Assembly (NCBI RefSeq): GCF_026343295.1 | Contig: NZ_JAPELY010000001.1 | Coordinates: 1,798,001 to 1,862,000 of the forward strand | DNA from: Streptomyces sp. NBC_00083 | Lineage (GTDB): Bacteria; Actinomycetota; Actinomycetes; Streptomycetales; Streptomycetaceae | DNA: 64,000 nucleotides | Direction of reading: 5' to 3' | Part shown: piece after piece, positions 60,136 to 64,000 of the stretch | Layout of the letters: each line of letters begins with the position of its first letter | Numbering within the stretch: the first letter of the stretch is position 1 | Made by a program: the position numbers and the translations under genes | The notes under the pieces: model-generated | Databases searched by the model: none | What the model was told of the DNA's origin: nothing | The model's input: only the letters and a program-made list of their open reading frames with translations

Positions 60136-62646
60136 GTGCCGGAACTCGTACTGGAATTGAATGGCAGCACCTGGACGCTCGATCCGTCCAGGTCGTACAC
60201 CTTGGGACGTGATCCGCAGGGCGACCTCGTCGTGGACGACGCCAGAGTCTCGTGGCGGCACGCCACGATCAGCTGGAGCGGCCGCAGTTGGGTCATCGAG
60301 GACCACGGATCCACCAACGGCACCTATGTGCGGGGCCAGCGCATCCATCAGATGGACATCGCTCCCGGCTCCGCGGTCCACCTCGGCAACGCGACCGACG
60401 GTCCGCGGCTGAATCTGTCCGGTACCGCCGCGGCCGCCTACGCACAGCCCGCCCCCGCCCAGCAGGCGCAGGGGGCCCCCGCCCATCCGCAGCCCCAGCA
60501 GGCACCGCCCCAGCAGGGTGGATGGCCTCAGCAACAGCAGCAGCCGCAGGTGCCGCAGCAGTCCTGGCAGCAGCAACAGCAGCCGCAGTTCCCGCAGCAG
60601 GGCGGCGGCCCCGCGGGCACCCCGCCCGTCTACGGAGACCGCAGCCCGACCACGTTCCACCAGGTCGCCCTCGGCCGCGTCATGCGCATCGGCCGTGCGC
60701 TGGAGAACGAGCTGGTCGTCTCCGACCTCCAGGTCTCGCGCCACCACGCCGAGTTCCACGCGACGCCCGACGGCCGGATGGAGATCCGCGACCTCGGCTC
60801 CCACAACGGCACCTACGTCAACGGTCAGCCGATCGCCAAGGGCGGCAGCGTCCTGCTCGGCCCGCAGGACATCGTCGGCGTCGGCCACTCGACGTTCCGC
60901 ATCGTCGGCGACCGGCTCGAAGAGTTCGTCGACACCGGTGACGTCTCCTTCTCCGCCCGCCATCTGACCGTCACGGTCGACGGCGGCAAGGACATCCTCA
61001 AGGACGTCTCCTTCGGCGTCCCCGAGAAGTCCCTCATCGCGGTCATCGGCCCCTCGGGCTCCGGAAAGTCGACCCTGCTCAAGGCGCTCACCGGCTACCG
61101 GCCCGCCAACAAGGGCGACGTCCTCTACGACAACCGCAACCTCTACAAGCAGTTCGCCGAGCTGCGCCAGCGCATCGGTCTGGTCCCGCAGGACGACATC
61201 CTGCACAAGGAGCTGACCGTCAAGAAGGCGCTGAAGTACGCGGCCAAGCTGCGCTTCCCCGCCGACACCACCGAGACCGAGCGCCAGCAGCGCATCGACG
61301 AGGTGCTGCGCGAGCTCAAGCTGGACATCCACAAGGAGAAGAAGGTCACCTCTCTCTCCGGTGGCCAGCGCAAGCGCGTCTCGGTGGCCCTGGAGCTCCT
61401 CACCAAGCCGTCGCTGATCTTCCTCGACGAGCCCACGTCGGGTCTCGACCCGGGCATGGACCGCGACGTCATGCAGCTGCTCCGCGGCCTCGCCGACGAC
61501 GGCCGCACCGTCCTGGTCGTGACCCACTCGGTGGCCGAGCTCGCGATCTGCGACAAGCTCCTCGTGATGGCGCCCGGCGGCTCGGTCGCCTACTTCGGCC
61601 CGCCCGAGGAGGCGCTGAACTTCTTCGGCTACGGCACCTGGGCCGATGTCTTCTCCGCCTTCGAGAGCTACCGCGACTACGACTGGGCGGGCCGCTGGAA
61701 GGGCTCGCAGCACTACCAGATGTACGCCGCGGACATCGACGCCGTCGCCCCGCAGTCGGTGCAGATGCCGCCCGCGCAGGCGATGAAGCCGCCGAAGCCC
61801 CAGGGCTGGCTCTCCCAGCTGTGGACGCTGATGCGCCGCTACACCTCGGTGATCGGGTCCGACAAGGGCTTCCTCGCCCTGTCGGTGGCGCTGCCCGCGG
61901 TGATCGGCTCGGTCAGCGTGGTGATCCCGGCGAAGTTCGGCCTCGCGCCGCCGACCCCGCCCTCCCGGTTCAACGGCGACGCCGGCACGATCATGCTGAT
62001 CCTCGCGGTCGGCATGTGCTTCTCTGGCGCGGCCAACTCCGTACGAGAACTGATCAAGGAACGGGTCATCTACGAACGGGAGCGGGCCACCGGCCTGTCC
62101 CGCTCGGCGTACCTGATGTCCAAGATCCTCGTGCTCGGGGTGATCACGGCCTTCCAGGGCGTGATCCTCTGCGTCATCGGCTTCTCGACGCGCAAGCTGC
62201 CCGCCGAGGGCCTCGTGATGCCGCCCGCGGTCGAGATGTGCCTGGTCGTGATCGCGCTCGGCTTCACCTCGATGATGTTCGGCCTGATCATCTCCTCGCT
62301 GGTGAAGACCTCCGAGAAGACGATGCCGCTCCTGGTCATGTTCGCCATCGTGCAGGTCGTCTTCACCGGCATCCTGTTCAAGGTGTACGACTCGCCCGGC
62401 CTGGAGCAGTTCGCCTGGCTGATGCCGTCCCGCTGGGCCATCGCGGGCGCCGGCACCACGCTCGACCTCTCGCGTCTGATGGCGCCGATGGACCAGAGCG
62501 ACCCGACCAACCTCGACCCGCTGTGGAAGCACGACGCCGCCCAGTGGTTCACCGACATCTCGGTGCTGCTCGTGATCGGCATCGCCCTCGGCTTCGTGGT
62601 CGCGCGCCTGCTGCGCCGCCACGAGCCCGAGGTCATGCGCAAGTAA
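60136..62646 (+). CDS. FHA-domain ABC exporter (Rv1747-like)
   Basis: 836 residues from GTG 60136. Two FHA domains: YTLGRDPQGDLVVDDARVSWRHATISW and RVMRIGRALENELVVSDLQVSRHHAEFHA with GSHNGTYVNG, joined by a Gln/Pro-rich stretch. The ATPase has IGPSGSGKSTLLKALTG (Walker A), SLSGGQRKRVSVALELL and LIFLDEPTSGLD; the C-terminal ABC2-type membrane domain has six spans. FHA domains bind phosphothreonine, so activity is probably set by Ser/Thr kinases such as PknF, as for Rv1747. Exported substrate unknown. Confidence 0.93.
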   Translation: MPELVLELNGSTWTLDPSRSYTLGRDPQGDLVVDDARVSWRHATISWSGRSWVIEDHGSTNGTYVRGQRIHQMDIAPGSAVHLGNATDGPRLNLSGTAAAAYAQPAPAQQAQGAPAHPQPQQAPPQQGGWPQQQQQPQVPQQSWQQQQQPQFPQQGGGPAGTPPVYGDRSPTTFHQVALGRVMRIGRALENELVVSDLQVSRHHAEFHATPDGRMEIRDLGSHNGTYVNGQPIAKGGSVLLGPQDIVGVGHSTFRIVGDRLEEFVDTGDVSFSARHLTVTVDGGKDILKDVSFGVPEKSLIAVIGPSGSGKSTLLKALTGYRPANKGDVLYDNRNLYKQFAELRQRIGLVPQDDILHKELTVKKALKYAAKLRFPADTTETERQQRIDEVLRELKLDIHKEKKVTSLSGGQRKRVSVALELLTKPSLIFLDEPTSGLDPGMDRDVMQLLRGLADDGRTVLVVTHSVAELAICDKLLVMAPGGSVAYFGPPEEALNFFGYGTWADVFSAFESYRDYDWAGRWKGSQHYQMYAADIDAVAPQSVQMPPAQAMKPPKPQGWLSQLWTLMRRYTSVIGSDKGFLALSVALPAVIGSVSVVIPAKFGLAPPTPPSRFNGDAGTIMLILAVGMCFSGAANSVRELIKERVIYERERATGLSRSAYLMSKILVLGVITAFQGVILCVIGFSTRKLPAEGLVMPPAVEMCLVVIALGFTSMMFGLIISSLVKTSEKTMPLLVMFAIVQVVFTGILFKVYDSPGLEQFAWLMPSRWAIAGAGTTLDLSRLMAPMDQSDPTNLDPLWKHDAAQWFTDISVLLVIGIALGFVVARLLRRHEPEVMRK

Positions 62647-62673
62647 CGCGCACGCCGGAGAACGCCGCACGCG

Positions 62674-62707
62674 GAAGGGCGGCACCCCGCACGGGGTGCC
62701 GCCCTTC
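62674..62707. terminator. Bidirectional hairpin after the FHA-ABC gene
   Basis: GAAGGGCGGCACCCC and GGGGTGCCGCCCTTC form a perfect 15-bp stem with loop GCAC, 27 bp after the stop and 27 bp before the end of the convergent gene. Confidence 0.88.
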
Positions 62708-62734
62708 GGCGTCGCGTGTGCCGTCCTACGTCAC

Positions 62735-63403
62735 TCAGTAGGCGCTGTTCACGTTGTCCATCGAGCCGTACTTGTCCGCCGCGTAGTTGGCGGCGGCGGT
62801 GATGTTGGCGACCGGGTCGTAGATGTTCCACGACGTGCCGGCCACGTGGTACGCGGTGAAGGTCGGCTGGATGACCTGGAGCAGGCCCTTGGACGGGATG
62901 CCGTTGATGGCGTTGATGTCCCAGCCGTTGATGGCGTTCGGGTTGCCGGTCGACTCGCGCATGATGTTGCGGTGCAGACCGTCGTAGGTGCCCGGGATGC
63001 CCTTGCTCTTCATGATGTCCAGGGACTGGCGGATCCAGCCGTCCAGGTTGTTCGCGTAGACCGGCTTGCGGGCGGCGGAGCGGCTGGCCGCGGCGGCCTC
63101 GTCACGCTTCTTCGCCTCGGCCGCGGCCTTCGCCTTGGCGTCCGCGGTGGCCTTCGCCTTTGCGGCGTCCTTGGCCTGCTTGTCGGCGGTGACCTGCTGC
63201 TTGGAGATGCTCTGCGAAACCGTCTTGGTGCTGATGTTCGCCGCGAAGGCGACGGGCTCGGCGGCCGCGGCGCTCTCCGACTGGCCCGTGCCCGGGAAGA
63301 CCGAGAGAGCGAGAGCGGCGGCGCCGAGGGCGGCTATGCCGGCAATCGAAATCTTGTGCTTGCTGTCGAGACGACTATGACCGGGGTTGGTGGACTCGGG
63401 CAT
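62735..63403 (-). CDS. Secreted SLT-domain transglycosylase
   Basis: 222 residues. Signal-like region KISIAGIAALGAAALALSVFPGTG, an Ala/Lys coiled-coil stretch (ADKQAKDAAKAKATADAKAKAAAEAKKRDEA), then the SLT domain: HRNIMRESTGNPNAINGWDINAINGIPSKGLLQVIQPTFTAYH with catalytic Glu in MRESTGNP. It cleaves the beta-1,4 bond in peptidoglycan with formation of 1,6-anhydro-MurNAc. ATG 63403. Single gene between terminators. Confidence 0.92.
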   Translation of the reverse strand: MPESTNPGHSRLDSKHKISIAGIAALGAAALALSVFPGTGQSESAAAAEPVAFAANISTKTVSQSISKQQVTADKQAKDAAKAKATADAKAKAAAEAKKRDEAAAASRSAARKPVYANNLDGWIRQSLDIMKSKGIPGTYDGLHRNIMRESTGNPNAINGWDINAINGIPSKGLLQVIQPTFTAYHVAGTSWNIYDPVANITAAANYAADKYGSMDNVNSAY

Positions 63404-63672
63404 GGTTGTTGGACCTCTTCCGAATGGCGGGGGACGGGCACCGAGGCGCCGCGGCGGTTTGGCCGCAGCGCTGTGCGACGGGAGCCATTGTTAGCGGCCG
63501 CAAAATCTCGTGGCAAAGGTGCTACATACGAAGCCGGATAGTGGATCACCCCGGCGCGAAAGGCGCCTCGTACCCACTCCACAGCGGCTCACACCGCCTT
63601 TATTTGTCCACTAGCCGCCTTCGTAAGTGATGTGCGTCCTATGCGCGGGCTCACATCGGGGGCGTAACGGTT
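63404..63672 (-). promoter_or_regulatory. 269-bp region upstream of the transglycosylase gene
   Basis: Unusually A/T-rich for this window. Short inverted repeats are visible (GGCGC/GCGCC at about 63553-63567; GGCGGTGTGAGCCGC on the minus strand). A long leader is possible, as for other cell-wall hydrolase genes in Streptomyces. I could not identify the conserved segments of the c-di-AMP (ydaO) riboswitch that controls several of them. Confidence 0.4.
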
Positions 63673-64000
63673 TCACCGCACGTTGCTGGAGCAATGCGTA
63701 CGGTGAGGGTTCTCCTCCGGGAGGATGAGGTGGACGTCGCCGAACTCGTGCCACAGGTAGAGCCGGCTCAGCGCCTGGTCGTAGGCGACGGCCAGCGCCG
63801 CCCGCCCCGCGATCGCCTCCAGCATCAGCAGGTGCGAGGCCTCCGGCTCGTGGAGCCCGGTCAGCAGGCCGTCCACCACCCGCACCCCGCGCTCCGGCGT
63901 CACCACCACATCGGTCCAGCCGGCATCGGCCCGCACCGTCCCGTCGGCCCCGGCCGCCGACTCCAGGGCCCGCACCGCCGTGGTCCCCACCGCCACGACC
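63673..64000 (-). CDS. QueA-type S-adenosylmethionine:tRNA ribosyltransferase-isomerase, C-terminal part
   Basis: About 109 codons to the right edge. VGTTAVRALESAAG, GWTDVVVTPERGVRVVDGLLTGLHEPEASHLLMLEAIAGRAALAVAYDQALSRLYLWHEFGDVHLIL match the C-terminal half of QueA (GTTVVRALES, DGLLTNFHLPxSTLLMLVSAFAG, YRFFSYGDAMLIL). Here the FHLPKST is changed to LHEPEAS and the tail ends at the canonical length. The 5' end is outside. In Streptomyces this gene is retained without a full queuosine pathway, as I recall, so its exact role is unclear. Confidence 0.85.
   Translation of the reverse strand, partial: VVAVGTTAVRALESAAGADGTVRADAGWTDVVVTPERGVRVVDGLLTGLHEPEASHLLMLEAIAGRAALAVAYDQALSRLYLWHEFGDVHLILPEENPHRTHCSSNVR

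Noticed and set aside
60064..62685. Open frame of 873 codons opposite the FHA-ABC exporter
   Set aside because: Its composition (Asp/Glu/Arg/Gly/Val-rich) and lack of motifs show it is the antisense of the real gene.
63404..63672. Possible c-di-AMP (ydaO) riboswitch before the transglycosylase
   Set aside because: Cell-wall hydrolase genes in Streptomyces often have this element, but I could not find its conserved G-rich and GGTGAAT-type segments in the right order on the minus strand.

Overview
The window is about 72% G+C. Its gene content and order match the conserved core chromosome of a Streptomyces species. Diagnostic features are the GATC-binding nucleoid protein Gbn next to an ABC-F ATPase and an enoyl-CoA hydratase, the PitH2-type phosphate transporter, a LAETG-anchored surface protein, a streptophobe-family membrane protein and the dissociated type II fatty-acid genes fabG-fabI. 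From memory the order corresponds roughly to the S. coelicolor SCO1804-SCO1861 interval, read in the opposite direction. I see no insertion sequence, prophage, CRISPR array or tRNA/rRNA gene.

Layout. 1-3.5 kb: the end of an amidohydrolase gene, a sortase-substrate surface protein and a fused CbiG_C-CobC gene. 3.5-11.1 kb: a ZIP metal transporter on the plus strand, then a minus-strand cobalamin operon transcribed cbiB-cobQ-chelatase-cobO-cobB. It sits behind a cobalamin riboswitch, with overlapping stop/start junctions at three of its four gene boundaries. 11.2-12.8 kb: a small membrane protein and pitH2 with a likely PHO box. 12.8-19.8 kb: GH25 lysozyme, class II aldolase, alpha/beta hydrolase, a glyoxalase-fold protein, a zinc metallopeptidase and two unknown proteins. 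19.85-23.1 kb: leader peptide, ABC-F, gbn, enoyl-CoA hydratase. 23.2-26.3 kb: an Asp23/Gls24 envelope-stress module. 26.4-31.1 kb: atypical SDR, GH15 trehalase-like enzyme, SURF1, zinc-ribbon protein and a DEDDh exonuclease with a BRCT domain.

31.3-36.3 kb: a TetR-controlled catabolic operon (acetoacetate-decarboxylase family, SDR, two metal-dependent amidohydrolases). 36.4-40 kb: VIT-family transporter, a desaturase/hydroxylase-lysoplasmalogenase pair and a zinc alcohol dehydrogenase. 40-46.4 kb: subtilisin-like protease, acetate symporter pair, moaA and small proteins. 46.4-52.5 kb: tyrS, the TldD/PmbA protease pair, fabG-fabI. 52.6-57.6 kb: FadR-type repressor divergent from a CynX/NimT transporter, small membrane proteins, sixA, serB. 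57.8-64 kb: streptophobe membrane protein, FHA-domain ABC exporter, SLT transglycosylase and the 3' part of a queA-type gene.

No obvious new defence or biosynthetic system is present. The most unusual recurring theme is at gene junctions. Several main genes are joined to very short ORFs whose start or stop overlaps or abuts the neighbouring gene (cbiB, tldD/pmbA, fabG, the CynX-like transporter), and the ABC-F gene follows a leaderless heptapeptide ORF. Two of these micro-ORFs carry a duplicated copy of the C-terminus of the preceding protein. Other points of interest are a cluster of GATC sites before gbn, an uncharacterised TetR operon with a clear palindromic operator, and a cobalamin locus from which cobN and the ring-methylase genes are missing.
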